DNA of 63,939 nucleotides from an uncultured Acidiferrobacteraceae bacterium (GTDB lineage: Bacteria; Pseudomonadota; Gammaproteobacteria; Acidiferrobacterales; SZUA-150), in assembly GCA_913009895.1 (NCBI GenBank), contig CAJVXY010000014.1:1-63939 (forward strand), given 5' to 3'. The notes under the pieces were generated by a model that worked only from the letters and a program-made list of their open reading frames with translations, did no database searches and was not told where the DNA came from. Shown here piece by piece: positions 18,628 through 29,100 of this stretch; position 1 is the stretch's first letter, and every line of letters starts with the position of its first letter. A program made the position numbers and the translations under genes.

Positions 18628-19605
18628 TTACTTTCTCTCGCCTTGCGAAGCTTTGTTACGATTTTTTTGACTATTTAACTCTATTCTTTGCAGCATAGGC
18701 ATTTTCATTTGAAGCTTACCCGTAGTCGATAGATACAAGCTGGCAATTGTTTGCATTGATTTATCAACTTTTTGCCAGCCAGTGGGGCCGGCATTAAATA
18801 GTGCCTGGCAGGCGGCATTGGCAATCATGGCATTTTGGTGAATGACAATTACTGCCCCGGTGTCTGCCGTCGGTTTACCCGTTTTTGGATTAAAAACGGT
18901 TGTATAACGCGGGCCACCCAGGGTTTCATTGTCACCGTCAAGACGGCTTACACATAATGCCTCGCCATCTTTCATGGCGACTGCGGTGGCCCCTGTCTTG
19001 CCGCTTAATGATTTTACATTTTCAATGTGGGGTGTATTTTCTTTTGTACTGACACGAATAGTATTGCCCAGTGCAACCCTGATATTTTTTGCGCCTGTTG
19101 TCTTGAGGTAATCAAATACCATGTCAACTGTATAACCATGCAGCAAAGTCCCGAAGTCCAGTGCGATGTTGGTATTGGTGCTCCTGACCCTGATGCCTTG
19201 CAGTTCAATATCGTCCATGGTCGCTGCCGATCGGGCAACAGACTCATAAGCCTTTTTTGATGGCGGCAAGGCTGGTGCGCCTGTTTCACTATTGGCTGTG
19301 ATATTCCAGAGCCTCATCAAGAGCCCGTTTCTTGCGGGGTTAAAATAGCCGAGACTGGATTTATAATATTCTTTGGATTTTGTTACTAGTGTGAAAACAG
19401 ATGGATTGACGCTGGCCCATTCACCAGAACGCAACAGGCTGTTTAAACGTAACATGGGTCTGGAATCGACTGGATTCAGTATCGAGACCAAATAATCAAG
19501 ATCGTTTTCGATTGTTGCGACTATCTCGGCACCGCTGGTTTTTGATTCAAACTCAATATTGATACAGGCATCAAAAATATTGCAGCGTTCAAATTTTGTA
19601 ACCAC
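18628..19605 (-). CDS. ApbE-like FAD:protein FMN transferase family protein, degenerate; lipoprotein leader upstream
   Basis: Overall ApbE layout (FNPARNGLLMRLWNI, then IALDFGTLLHGYTVDMVFDYL), but usual key residues are changed: the KGY lysine is His (LLHGY), and the C-terminal metal motif of the ADA..T kind reads ANAACQAL, losing the Asp and Thr. Catalysis is doubtful. The listed start is GTG 19605. The same frame continues upstream and encodes a lipoprotein-type leader, FFLIFILLTASSC followed by SKP. No ATG is available there; an ATT at 19674, 21 bases after the gshB stop, would give a complete leader. The N-terminus is therefore uncertain. Downstream of gshB on the same strand. Confidence 0.7.
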   Translation of the reverse strand: MVTKFERCNIFDACINIEFESKTSGAEIVATIENDLDYLVSILNPVDSRPMLRLNSLLRSGEWASVNPSVFTLVTKSKEYYKSSLGYFNPARNGLLMRLWNITANSETGAPALPPSKKAYESVARSAATMDDIELQGIRVRSTNTNIALDFGTLLHGYTVDMVFDYLKTTGAKNIRVALGNTIRVSTKENTPHIENVKSLSGKTGATAVAMKDGEALCVSRLDGDNETLGGPRYTTVFNPKTGKPTADTGAVIVIHQNAMIANAACQALFNAGPTGWQKVDKSMQTIASLYLSTTGKLQMKMPMLQRIELNSQKNRNKASQGERK

Positions 19606-19695
19606 GGGCTTGCTGCAGCTTGAAGCTGTTAGCAGGATAAATATCAGAAAAAAATATTTTTTAGATAATAGAATTTTGAGTGACCCGGTTATGGT

Positions 19696-20658
19696 TTATT
19701 TCTGCTGGCTCGCACTGATTGTTTCTTCAATGCTATCGAGAAATGTTGCGCTTATATTAAGGTCAAAAATAGTATCGAGTTCGCGAACACATGTTGGGCT
19801 GGTGACATTGATTTCAGTCAGGTAATCACCGATGACGTCGATACCCACAAACATCAAACCTTTCTTTTTTAACGTCGGCCCCACTTGCGCGCAAATCCAT
19901 TTATCCCGTTCTGTTAATTCCAGGCCTTTGCCGGTACCACCAGCCGCCAGGTTGCCACGGGTTTCTCCTGCCGCCGGGATTCGTGCCAGCGCGTATGGGA
20001 TTGGTTCTCCATTTATCACCAGTATTCTTTTGTCGCCAGCACTAATTTCGGGTAAATAGCGCTGACCCATGATTGATTGCTTGCCCATATTTGTCAGGCT
20101 CTCAATAATGACATTCAAGTTTGGATCACTATTATGGGTACGGAAAACTGATGCGCCGCCCATGCCATCCAGGGGTTTAAATATCACTTCACCCTGTTCA
20201 TCGGCAAATTGTCGCAGGCGTTGGGCCTGGCGGGTGACAATGGTTGGCGTGATGCACTGGGGGAAATTGGCAATAAAAAATTTTTCATTGGCATCACGCA
20301 GGCTTTGGGGTTTGTTGATCACCCTTACGCCGGCGGCCTCTGCCAGTTCCAGCAGGTAAGTGCTGTATATGTACTCCAGGTCAAAAGGTGGATCCTTGCG
20401 CATGAGGATGACATCCAGGGACGCCAGGTTGGCGGTTTTTTCACTGGCGAGCTGGTACCAGTTTTCAGGGTTATCCTGAACTTGTAACTGCCGCATTGTT
20501 GCCCATGCCTGGCCATTTTCCAGGAAAAGATCCTGTTGTTGCATGTAGCTGATTGACCAGTCCCGGGACTGGGCTTCAAGCAGCATGGCAAAGGTGGTGT
20601 CTTTTTTTACGTTGATGGATTCAATAGCATCCATGACAACGCCGAGTTTGATTTTCAT
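19696..20658 (-). CDS. gshB: Glutathione synthetase
   Basis: ATP-grasp enzyme joining gamma-glutamylcysteine and glycine. Seen: MDAIESINVKKDTTFAMLLE at the N-terminus, FKPLDGMGGASVFR (glycine-rich loop), GDKRILVINGEPIPYALARI, NLAAGGTG and the C-terminal EINVTSPTCVREL. 320 residues, as in proteobacterial GshB. Lies 49 bases after gshA in a gshA-gshB pair. Confidence 0.96.
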   Translation of the reverse strand: MKIKLGVVMDAIESINVKKDTTFAMLLEAQSRDWSISYMQQQDLFLENGQAWATMRQLQVQDNPENWYQLASEKTANLASLDVILMRKDPPFDLEYIYSTYLLELAEAAGVRVINKPQSLRDANEKFFIANFPQCITPTIVTRQAQRLRQFADEQGEVIFKPLDGMGGASVFRTHNSDPNLNVIIESLTNMGKQSIMGQRYLPEISAGDKRILVINGEPIPYALARIPAAGETRGNLAAGGTGKGLELTERDKWICAQVGPTLKKKGLMFVGIDVIGDYLTEINVTSPTCVRELDTIFDLNISATFLDSIEETISASQQK

Positions 20659-20707
20659 AACAAGGGCGCGATGAGTTTGTCAGGTCCGGGTTTGGGTAAT
20701 TTAAATC

Positions 20708-22003
20708 TTATTTTAATGACTCCAGCTCGCGCGCCGCCGCCAAAGATGCCAGGCGGGCAATGACCCCATAGGCATAAAAACGATTTGGGTTGGCATCCGG
20801 TGCCTTGTTTTTGTCAGGGGTGGCACAGGACTCGGCAAAGGCCAGGGGCTCAAAATGCATGCCCGGGGCGTTTAGATTTTCGTCTGTTGATCGTCCCTTG
20901 TGGACACGATAAAAACCCCCGACAACAAAGTGATCAATCATGTAAACGACGGGTTCGGCAACCGCCAGGTTTTCACCCCAGGTCTCGAATGTGTACACCC
21001 CTTCCTGTACCAGCACATCCGTGACTGCCTGCCCTTCCTTGATGCGCGCCATTTTGTTGCGTTGTTTTCGATTCAATTCTCTGACCTCATCGAGATTATG
21101 AACCGTCATAATGCCCATGCCATAAGTGCCCGCATCTGCCTTGACCAGGACGTAAGGCTTTTGGTTGATGCCAAATTCATCATATTTTTTTTGTATATCA
21201 GCCAAAACGGCTTCAACATTCTCAACCAAACAGTTTTCACCGGCGCGTTTTTGAAAATCAATTTTTCCGCATTTTCGGAAAATCGGGTCAATTAACCAGG
21301 GATCAATATCGACCATTTTACTGAATTCTTTGGTTATGCGGCTGTAATGGGCAAAATGGTCCGATTTTAGGCGATCTGACCAGCCGATGGCGGTGGGGGG
21401 GATGACGGGTTGATCAAGATTTTCCAGTATCTCTGGGCGACCACCGGATAAGTCATTGTTTAATAAAACAAAACAAGGGTCAAAATCGGCAACCGTGATC
21501 CTGTCCTGGTCTCGAATTAATGGTTCCAGGGTAATGCTGCGGCCAGAAGGCAAGTCTATGGTTTGCGGTGCTTTTATTTCTTCTGACAAACTGCCTATTC
21601 GTGTCTCAAAACCAGCTTGTGTCATGATATGAATCAGGGCAGCCACAGACTCAAGGTAAAACATGTTCCGGGTATGACTTTCAGGGACAAACAATACGTT
21701 ACAGGCCTTGGGACAGACCCTTTCTGCCGCAGTTTGTATGGCCTGGACGCACAGCGCCTCAAAAGCCACGTTTAGGTTGTTAAATCCGGCTGGAAACAGG
21801 TTGGTGTCAACAGGGGCCAGCTTAAAACCGGCATTCCTGAGGTCGACCGAGGTATAAAATGGGGCAGGAGTTTGCAGCCATTGATACCGGAACCAGCGTT
21901 CGATCTCATTCTGGTTGACCAACATATGCGCTTCCAGCTCTTGCAGCGGCCCGGTTAGGGCCGTGGTGAGGTGTGGTACGGCATGTAAATGGTTAATACC
22001 CAT
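20708..22003 (-). CDS. gshA: Glutamate-cysteine ligase, proteobacterial ATP-grasp-like type
   Basis: First step of glutathione synthesis. It belongs to the ~430-residue family first noted in Acidithiobacillus (TIGR02049), not to the enterobacterial GshA. Characteristic stretches are NVLFVPESHTRNMFYLESV, LVKADAGTYGMGIMTVH and VYMIDHFVVGGFYRVHKGR. 431 residues, ATG start 22003. It heads gshA-gshB; the divergent neighbour pilG begins 451 bases away. Confidence 0.93.
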   Translation of the reverse strand: MGINHLHAVPHLTTALTGPLQELEAHMLVNQNEIERWFRYQWLQTPAPFYTSVDLRNAGFKLAPVDTNLFPAGFNNLNVAFEALCVQAIQTAAERVCPKACNVLFVPESHTRNMFYLESVAALIHIMTQAGFETRIGSLSEEIKAPQTIDLPSGRSITLEPLIRDQDRITVADFDPCFVLLNNDLSGGRPEILENLDQPVIPPTAIGWSDRLKSDHFAHYSRITKEFSKMVDIDPWLIDPIFRKCGKIDFQKRAGENCLVENVEAVLADIQKKYDEFGINQKPYVLVKADAGTYGMGIMTVHNLDEVRELNRKQRNKMARIKEGQAVTDVLVQEGVYTFETWGENLAVAEPVVYMIDHFVVGGFYRVHKGRSTDENLNAPGMHFEPLAFAESCATPDKNKAPDANPNRFYAYGVIARLASLAAARELESLK

Positions 22004-22454
22004 AATATTCTGACCCCGTATAAATCGACATGGCGAGCATGCGTCAATACCTTATATATATCAAGGAGTTGTAAAAGAAAAATTTTTACGCGTTAACGTA
22101 TTATTGGCATATTTTGTGCTTAATAAAAAGCGCAATCAATAAAAGTACGCATTACCATATCGGGAAGCAGGAAGTTCTACTACTCTTTAGAGTACTGATG
22201 CAGGATACTGATACAGGCAAAAACAGTTATATTTTACGGTGAACAGGCACTATATTTTGCGCTAGGGTATAATTTGTGCTAACAAATCATTATGATAGAG
22301 CAAAAATCGTAGAAATTACTTTTAGTTTGCTACGCTTAGTTTTCGGCACACGGTTTTGTCCGGTTGCCGACTGTGATGGCGCATTATCTGTGTCAAAGCG
22401 GGATACATGTTACAAATAATTAACCGGGAAAGGTACAGAGAGGATTGAGTTGAC
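22004..22454. other. Divergent gshA/pilG promoter region
   Basis: 451 bases without an ORF. A TATAAT (22268-22273) on the plus strand lies about 180 bases before pilG, without a good -35. The remaining sequence is AT-rich with no RNA gene recognised; a long untranslated leader for pilG is possible. Confidence 0.35.
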
Positions 22455-22814
22455 GTGAAGGTGATGATTATAGATGACAGCAACACCATTCGACGTACTG
22501 CCGAGGCATTACTGAAAAAGGCCGGTTATGAGGTCTATACTGCGTCAGATGGTTTTGAGGCTATGTCGATGATTACGGACAATGAACCGGACATCATTTT
22601 TGTCGATATCATGATGCCAAGGCTAGATGGTTACCAGACTTGCCAGCTAATCAAGAATAACAAAAAATTTCGTGAAACCCCGGTAATCATGTTATCCAGC
22701 AAAGACGGCCTTTTTGATCGTGCCCGGGGCAGAATAGCCGGCTCCCAGGAGCATGTTAACAAACCATTTACCCAGGAAGAGCTAATTGATGTGATCAACA
22801 GATATGTTCACTGA
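22455..22814 (+). CDS. pilG: Type IV pilus response regulator PilG
   Basis: Stand-alone CheY-like receiver that promotes pilus extension under ChpA control. Acidic pocket Asp7/Asp8, phospho-acceptor Asp51 in FVDIMMPRLDGYQTC, Ser in IMLSSKDGLFD and the conserved Lys in VNKPF. 119 residues, slightly shorter than Pseudomonas PilG because the N-terminal leader is missing; the start must be GTG, since a stop codon lies three codons upstream. A terminator-like hairpin follows. Confidence 0.93.
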   Translation: MKVMIIDDSNTIRRTAEALLKKAGYEVYTASDGFEAMSMITDNEPDIIFVDIMMPRLDGYQTCQLIKNNKKFRETPVIMLSSKDGLFDRARGRIAGSQEHVNKPFTQEELIDVINRYVH

Positions 22815-22820
22815 TTTGAA

Positions 22821-22844
22821 ACACTGACAAGTGTCAGTTTTTTT
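22821..22844 (+). terminator. Intrinsic terminator-like hairpin between pilG and pilH
   Basis: ACTGAC (22823-22828), AAGT loop, GTCAGT (22833-22838), then a run of T to 22844. A short stem, so termination may be partial, uncoupling pilG dosage from the rest of the cluster. Confidence 0.6.
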
Positions 22845-22946
22845 GGATTATTTTTATATGTTAGGCAAATAATTAATTAACAATATTAATTCTTTTTTTG
22901 AGATGATTTTTTTTGGCACAACTACTATTAAATATGGAGCGCAGTA

Positions 22947-23309
22947 ATGGCGATTAAGAACGTTATGGTGGTAGATGATTCTCCCACTGACGCACATGTG
23001 ATTTCAGATATTCTTAACAAACATGGTTTCACTGTTTCCACGGCATCCAGTGGTGAAGAGGCAATGGCGAAATCAAAAGCTGAAAAACCAGACCTGATAT
23101 TAATGGATGTGGTGATGCCGGGTATGAGTGGCTTTGAGGCTACGCGTGCCATCACTCGCGACCCGGAGACAGAATCAATCCCGGTTATTATTTGTTCATC
23201 GAAGGGACAGGAGACCGACAAGGCATGGGGCCTGCGCCAGGGGGCGAGAGATTACCTGGTCAAGCCAATATCTGAAAAAGCCTTGATGGAAAAAATTAAT
23301 AGCCTGTAA
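22947..23309 (+). CDS. pilH: Type IV pilus response regulator PilH
   Basis: Second CheY-like receiver of the Pil-Chp system, usually a phosphate sink or retraction-linked regulator. Asp10/Asp11, phospho-acceptor Asp54 in LILMDVVMPGMSGFEATR, and Lys in YLVKPISEK. 120 residues. Starts 132 bases after pilG past the hairpin, and is followed by pilI after 31 bases. Confidence 0.93.
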   Translation: MAIKNVMVVDDSPTDAHVISDILNKHGFTVSTASSGEEAMAKSKAEKPDLILMDVVMPGMSGFEATRAITRDPETESIPVIICSSKGQETDKAWGLRQGARDYLVKPISEKALMEKINSL

Positions 23310-23340
23310 GAAAGTTATTTAATTTTAAAGAGACCTGGCC

Positions 23341-23877
23341 ATGCAAACACAAGATCCACTGATACTGTTACAGCAAATGCAGCAGGCCAGTCTGGCCAAC
23401 TCACCAGGCCTGCCTGAAGAAGCTGAGGCTATCAGGTACTGGTCGGGCGTTGGTTTCCGTATTGGTGATATGCATTTAGTGTCACAACTGGATCAAGTGA
23501 CTGAAGTTATTCCAATACCCATGATGACGCCAGTCCCGAAAACAAAAAAATGGGTGAGAGGTTTATCGAATATTCGCGGAAGTCTTGTGCCGGTAATTGA
23601 TGTTGCCGAGTACTTTGATAAAGAACCGATTAAATTTAGTGATCGCGCGCGTGTGATGGTTATTGATTACCAGGGCTTTGGGGTTGGGTTACTGGTCAAT
23701 GAAGTTTTTGGATTGCGCCACTTTGATGAAGAAGTGGAGCGCCAACCAATTTCAGGCAAGAACGATAACATTCTTGTCTATTCTTCGGGCGGCTTTCTTC
23801 GAGACGACATACTGTGGTTTATTTTCGACATGAAGGCTTTGCTCGGAAACGAAGGATTTAGAAATATCAGTACATAG
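23341..23877 (+). CDS. pilI: CheW-like adaptor PilI
   Basis: Single CheW domain (about 30-170) coupling the receptor PilJ to the kinase ChpA. Typical elements: WSGVGFRIGDMHLVSQLDQV, RGLSNIRGSLVPVIDVAEYF and LVNEVFGLRHFDEE. 178 residues. In the standard pilH-pilI-pilJ order. Confidence 0.93.
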   Translation: MQTQDPLILLQQMQQASLANSPGLPEEAEAIRYWSGVGFRIGDMHLVSQLDQVTEVIPIPMMTPVPKTKKWVRGLSNIRGSLVPVIDVAEYFDKEPIKFSDRARVMVIDYQGFGVGLLVNEVFGLRHFDEEVERQPISGKNDNILVYSSGGFLRDDILWFIFDMKALLGNEGFRNIST

Positions 23878-23988
23878 GATTTTATACTTACAGGATTTGG
23901 TAAATGGGTTTTTCATGCATAATTTATACAGGCTGAAATTTTTGGTTAATAAATAATGTATCGGAATTTGGCATAGAGGTGCACAAAA

Positions 23989-26115
23989 ATGGCATTTAAA
24001 ATATTTGGTAAAGGCAAAACAGAAATTGATGAATTGTCGGAAGATTTGATTGATCTTTCAGCAGATGAAATTGGCGCGGAGACTGTTGCAAGCAGTATCA
24101 GTGTTGGCAGCAGCATCGTCGAAAAAATCTTTAGCATCAGGAATATTGGAGCTGGCTTTGTCGGCATACTTGTTCTCGTAGGTTATGTCTTGTTTTTAAA
24201 TATAACCCAGGCAGAGAGAGATACGCGCTACATTGAACGATCAAGTAACCTGTTGATGTTATCGCAACGTATTGCCAAGGATGCGCGCGAGGCAGTCCAG
24301 GGACAAAAATCATCATTTCAATCGCTTAAAGTATCTCGCGATACATTCGAACAAACCGTAAGTGCACTCAAACGCGGCAACAGCGCCATGGGCATTGAGC
24401 CAACACCGTCACAGGTTCGACCAACCTTGCTGGCGCTTGATCAAATGTGGGCGCCAAAGGATGAGGAAGGTGTGCGAGGCCAGGTTGACCAGATTCTGAA
24501 ACAGGAAAAAGCCCTGTTTTCATTGCGTGACCATGTATTGGCAATTAACCAGTTAAGCCCGTTATTGCTCGCCATTTCGGATGAGATTGTTGAGATTGGT
24601 GTCCGTTCAGGGATGAGCCAGCAACATCTGTACTGGGCGAGTCGTCAGGGCATGTTAAGTCAACGTATTGCCAAGGACGTAAATTTATTTGCCCAGGGTG
24701 GTAATGAGGCCGCGGTAGCCGCTGCCCAGTTTGGTAAGGATTCAAAATTATTTAAAGATACTGATGCCCGGCTGCGGCGTGCGATACCACGAAATGCCCC
24801 GGCCGACTTGCGCGAGAAAATGCGTGAAGCCAAGGAAGTGTTTGCAGAAATGAATGCTCACGTTGAAGGCATTCTTGGTAATGCCGCTGAGTTATTTGTA
24901 TCGCAACGGGCCAGTCAGCAAATCTTTGAAGAAAGTGACAAGTTGCTGGAGAAGGTACGCGTCCTGGTCGCCAGTTATACAAGCCTTTCCAGTGGCCGGA
25001 CAATTTACCAGATCGCAGCGGCCGCAGGATCACTACTGCTTATTGCGCTGGTAGTGCTGATGGGTTGGCGACTGGTGCAGGACGAAAAAAACCGTGGTCG
25101 TGAAACACTGGCACAAAACCAGGAAACACAGGACGCTATTCTGAAGTTGCTCGATGAAATGGGTAACCTGGCTGATGGTGACCTGACTGTCGAACCCGAG
25201 GTAACTGAACAAATCACGGGTGCGATCGCTGATTCCATTAACTTTGCTGTCAAGGAAATGCGTAGCCTGGTTATCAGAATCAAAAACGCTGCCCAACAAG
25301 TGGCGGTGGCGTCTGAATCTTCACGACAAACAGCGACAGAACTAACCGAGGCAGCCTTAAGACAGGCGGCCCAGATTACCGACACCACGGAACGTATGCG
25401 TACCATGGCGCGATCAATGGAAGACATGTCCAAGAGTGCTGAGAAATCAGCCGAGGTGGCACAAGGTTCTGTGACAACGGCGAAACGTGGTGCCGACGCG
25501 GTGCAGGATACGATCCATGGTATGGACCAAATGCGTGAGCAAATTCAGGAAACAGCGAAACGAATCAAACGATTGGGCGAGAGCTCGCAACAGATTGGTG
25601 AAATTGTGGAACTGATTAACGATATTGCCGAGCAAACAAACATCCTGTCATTGAACGCTGCGATTCAGGCGGCCATGGCTGGTGATGCCGGTCGTGGTTT
25701 TGCGGTGGTTGCGGACGAAGTACAACGACTGGCGGAACGATCTGCCGAGGCAACCAAACAGATTGCTGATCTTGTTAAAACCATTCAGGCGGATACCAAT
25801 GAAGCGGTGGCATCAATGGAAGAAGCAACAAATGGTGTGGTTGCAACCACACGACTGGCGGATGCAGCGGGCCAGGCCCTGGGTGAAATTGAATCGGTAT
25901 CTGAACAGCTATCAAGCCTGGTAGGCGGGATTGCAACGGACGCCCAGTCACAATCGGAAAATGCGACTGTGATGTCAGGCAGTATGTTACAGATCCAGGA
26001 AACAACCAACCTGACCTCAAGCGGATCACGTCAAACCGCCGAGTCTATTGGTAAGTTGTCAGATCTGGCTCGGGAATTACAGGCTTCAGTGGCAGGTTTT
26101 AAACTACCGGCTTAA
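23989..26115 (+). CDS. pilJ: Methyl-accepting chemotaxis protein PilJ
   Basis: Receptor of the twitching/mechanosensing pathway. Cytoplasmic N-tail, TM1 at about 52-72, a periplasmic domain with two PilJ-type helical repeats (each containing LSQRIAKD), TM2 at about 340-362, HAMP, then a signalling domain with tip [20 protein letters not shown] (residue about 545-565). 708 residues, near the ~680 of Pseudomonas PilJ. No pilK methyltransferase follows: the next gene, 76 bases on, is the kinase. Confidence 0.95.
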   Translation: MAFKIFGKGKTEIDELSEDLIDLSADEIGAETVASSISVGSSIVEKIFSIRNIGAGFVGILVLVGYVLFLNITQAERDTRYIERSSNLLMLSQRIAKDAREAVQGQKSSFQSLKVSRDTFEQTVSALKRGNSAMGIEPTPSQVRPTLLALDQMWAPKDEEGVRGQVDQILKQEKALFSLRDHVLAINQLSPLLLAISDEIVEIGVRSGMSQQHLYWASRQGMLSQRIAKDVNLFAQGGNEAAVAAAQFGKDSKLFKDTDARLRRAIPRNAPADLREKMREAKEVFAEMNAHVEGILGNAAELFVSQRASQQIFEESDKLLEKVRVLVASYTSLSSGRTIYQIAAAAGSLLLIALVVLMGWRLVQDEKNRGRETLAQNQETQDAILKLLDEMGNLADGDLTVEPEVTEQITGAIADSINFAVKEMRSLVIRIKNAAQQVAVASESSRQTATELTEAALRQAAQITDTTERMRTMARSMEDMSKSAEKSAEVAQGSVTTAKRGADAVQDTIHGMDQMREQIQETAKRIKRLGESSQQIGEIVELINDIAEQTNILSLNAAIQAAMAGDAGRGFAVVADEVQRLAERSAEATKQIADLVKTIQADTNEAVASMEEATNGVVATTRLADAAGQALGEIESVSEQLSSLVGGIATDAQSQSENATVMSGSMLQIQETTNLTSSGSRQTAESIGKLSDLARELQASVAGFKLPA

Positions 26116-26191
26116 CCTGGATGTTATTGCTGGCCAATATTTTATATCCGGACAAACTGCTCGAAAATAAATTGGGCAGGGAAATGTATCT

Positions 26192-29100
26192 ATGGCAGTC
26201 ACAAGCTCAGTAGATCATAGTACCCTCGGCTGGGTAAAAACAGAGATTGACGAGAGCCTCAAACAGGCGCGTCAGGCACTGGAAAGTTATGTCGATGATT
26301 CCTCGGATGATACCCAGCTAAGATTTTGTATCACCCATCTCCACCAGGTGACTGGCACGCTGGAGATGGTCGAGCTCGATGGCGCTGCTTTGCTGGCCAA
26401 AGAAAATGAAGAGCTTGCTGACGCAATTCTGTACGACAAGATAACACCTGACAAAACTACCTACGAAGCACTTACCCGTGGCATGTTAACCCTGCCCGAT
26501 TACCTGTCTCGTTTGCAGTTTGGCGAGCCGGATGCGCCAATCAAATTAGTGCCTGCGGTTAATGAATTACGCCTGGCGCGTAATGAAGCAGAGTTACCGG
26601 AAATAGATTTTTTTAAACCTGACTTGAGTGTTCGACCACCTCGAGAAGATCCCGAGGCGCGCAAACTAAATGAAGATGAGGTCAAAGATCTGGCCAAAGA
26701 ATTGCGGCCCAGGTTTCAGGTTGCGCTTTTGGAATGGCTGCGCGATACAGGTAGCGAGAACGCTATCAATAATATGGTGGTGGTACTCGATCAGCTTGGG
26801 CGCGATGCCCACCTGGGCGTGGTGCAACAATTGTTCTGGGTTGCAAGTGGTTTGCTTGAAGCAATGATGAATAAAGATCTGGACGCGACCAATGATCGAA
26901 AAAAATTATTGGCTCGACTGGATCAGCAAATTCGTAAACTAATTGATGGTGCCGGTAAATCTGAAATCAGGAACACCTCTGAGGCACTGGTTAAGAGCAT
27001 CCTTTTTCAGGTTGGTAAATCTTCAGCAGGTAGCCCCCGCGTTAAACAATTGCGGCAGGCATTTGATCTCGATCTGTTGCTTGGCCGCGTTGCAGCGGAT
27101 TCGGATCTGGATATGGAAGCGCTGCCAACACCGGAAGTGCTGGATTCCGTTGCCAGTGCGTTGGCCATTGAGATTCTGGAAGCACAGGATTCGTTGGCAA
27201 CTTATTTTGATCCCGATGAGCCTGGTGAAAAATCGCTAAGGTTGCTTGTTGAGTTATTGACCAAAATGTCCAGCACCATGGGCATGTTAGGTGCACCCAT
27301 GTTGAAAAACATGGTAGATGAACTGGCGAAAGTTGCTGGCAAAATTGATAGTGGTGAGATCGAAGCTTCGGAGGCCATATCCATGACTATGGCCCGGGCA
27401 TTGTTACTGGTAGAGAGCAGCTCACAAGACCTGGTGCGGTCTGCTACTGACTGGAAACAGCAAATCAACGATATCAGGACAGTCCTGAAAGCCGTCGCCG
27501 AAGGTGGCGGAGAAGCACTGCCAAGTTCCGAGGGTCTGGAAGTATCGGATGGTGAGTTAACCGACAGTGACTTTAAGCAACTGTTTGGTGTTGTTGCCGG
27601 TGAAATCAACACTGGTCTTGCCAGGATTGAGGATGAATTTGAAACTTTTGCCAGTGACACTTCACAGCATCAACACCTGGAAAGCATTATTAAACTGCTT
27701 AGCCAGATTCATGGGGCGCTGCAAATTATTGGCCAGGTGCCGGCCGCAGACCTGGTTGATAAAACCTCAGGTTATGTCGGCAGTATCCTTAATAAGTCAC
27801 TTTCACCGGGTGAAAAAGTACTGGATGCACTGGCTGTTTGTATCGGAACAATCGGCGCCTATATCGACGGTGTCCAGAACAACCGCTCCAATCTTGAAGA
27901 TCTGTTGGCCCTGGCGCTGGGTGAAATGAATGCAGTCTCGGAAGAGGCCGGTATTGAAATTAGTGACGGCACCCATGCCCGTGAAATGGTGGCATCCAGT
28001 GATACAGGTTTATCAGATGCGGGTATTGCCAGCGATCACGCACTGCCTGATCCGGGGATTCTTGATGATGAAGATCTTGACGATGAAATTATGGAGATCT
28101 TTATTGAAGACGCGCGGGATTCGCTTGCCACTATCGATAAAAATTTCCCGGTATGGCGCAAGGATCCCGGAAACCGCGAAGCCCTGGTAGAAGTTCGCAG
28201 AGGTTTTCACACAATCAAGGGTAGTGGTCGCATGGTTGGTGCGACCGAGATTGCAGAACTGGCATGGTCCGTGGAAGACCTGTTAAATAAAATTCGTGAT
28301 GAAAAAATTGAGCGAAGTGAAACAGTCCTCGAGTTGATTGAGCACGTTAGAAACGTTATGCCGGATATGGTGGTGCAACTGGAAGGCGGTGCCGGCCCAA
28401 CAGATGATATAGGGGCACTTCGGTCAATGGCAGCGCAGCTGGCAGATGGCGGGCAAGTAGATTCAGCCACAGTCCGTGTCCAGTCAGTTAGCCCATCTGT
28501 ACCAGTAGGAATTCCTGAGATAGATAAAAGTGTGCCCGAGCTTGATTCAGCTTTGCTGGAAATATTTACTGGTGAGGCGAGAGAACATACACAGGCTATT
28601 GAAAAAGAAGTCGCGGATTGCCGTGAAAAGGGTGGTTGTTTTGCTGGAGAAATAATTATTCGTTCTGCCCATACGCTTGCGGGTACCGCCCGCTCGGTGG
28701 GCCTGAATTTTATGTCGAGCACCTGTAAAGAAATGGAAAATCTGCTCTTGCGACTGGAGCAACAACAGCTATTGCTGGAAACCGACACCCTTGATTTATT
28801 CGATGCAGTTTCACAGGCCATCAACAATTTAATTGAAAGTATGGAAAGTAACGGGACAGTAGATGATGCCCTGATTAATAAATTTGCTGATTTACAAGTT
28901 TCCCTTGTCGCCATTATTGCATCGTTGCCCCAGCCAGAGGAGGGTGATGACCTGATGCCCACTGTGGCAGCTATAAATGCAGCAGGCAGCCTGAACTTTG
29001 ACAATGTTGCCCAGCTTAACGCAGGACAAGCTGAGGCCGATATTGTTGGCGAAAGTTTTACGGCCGAAGCATTTGAAACCGGGATACCCGACGATGAGAT

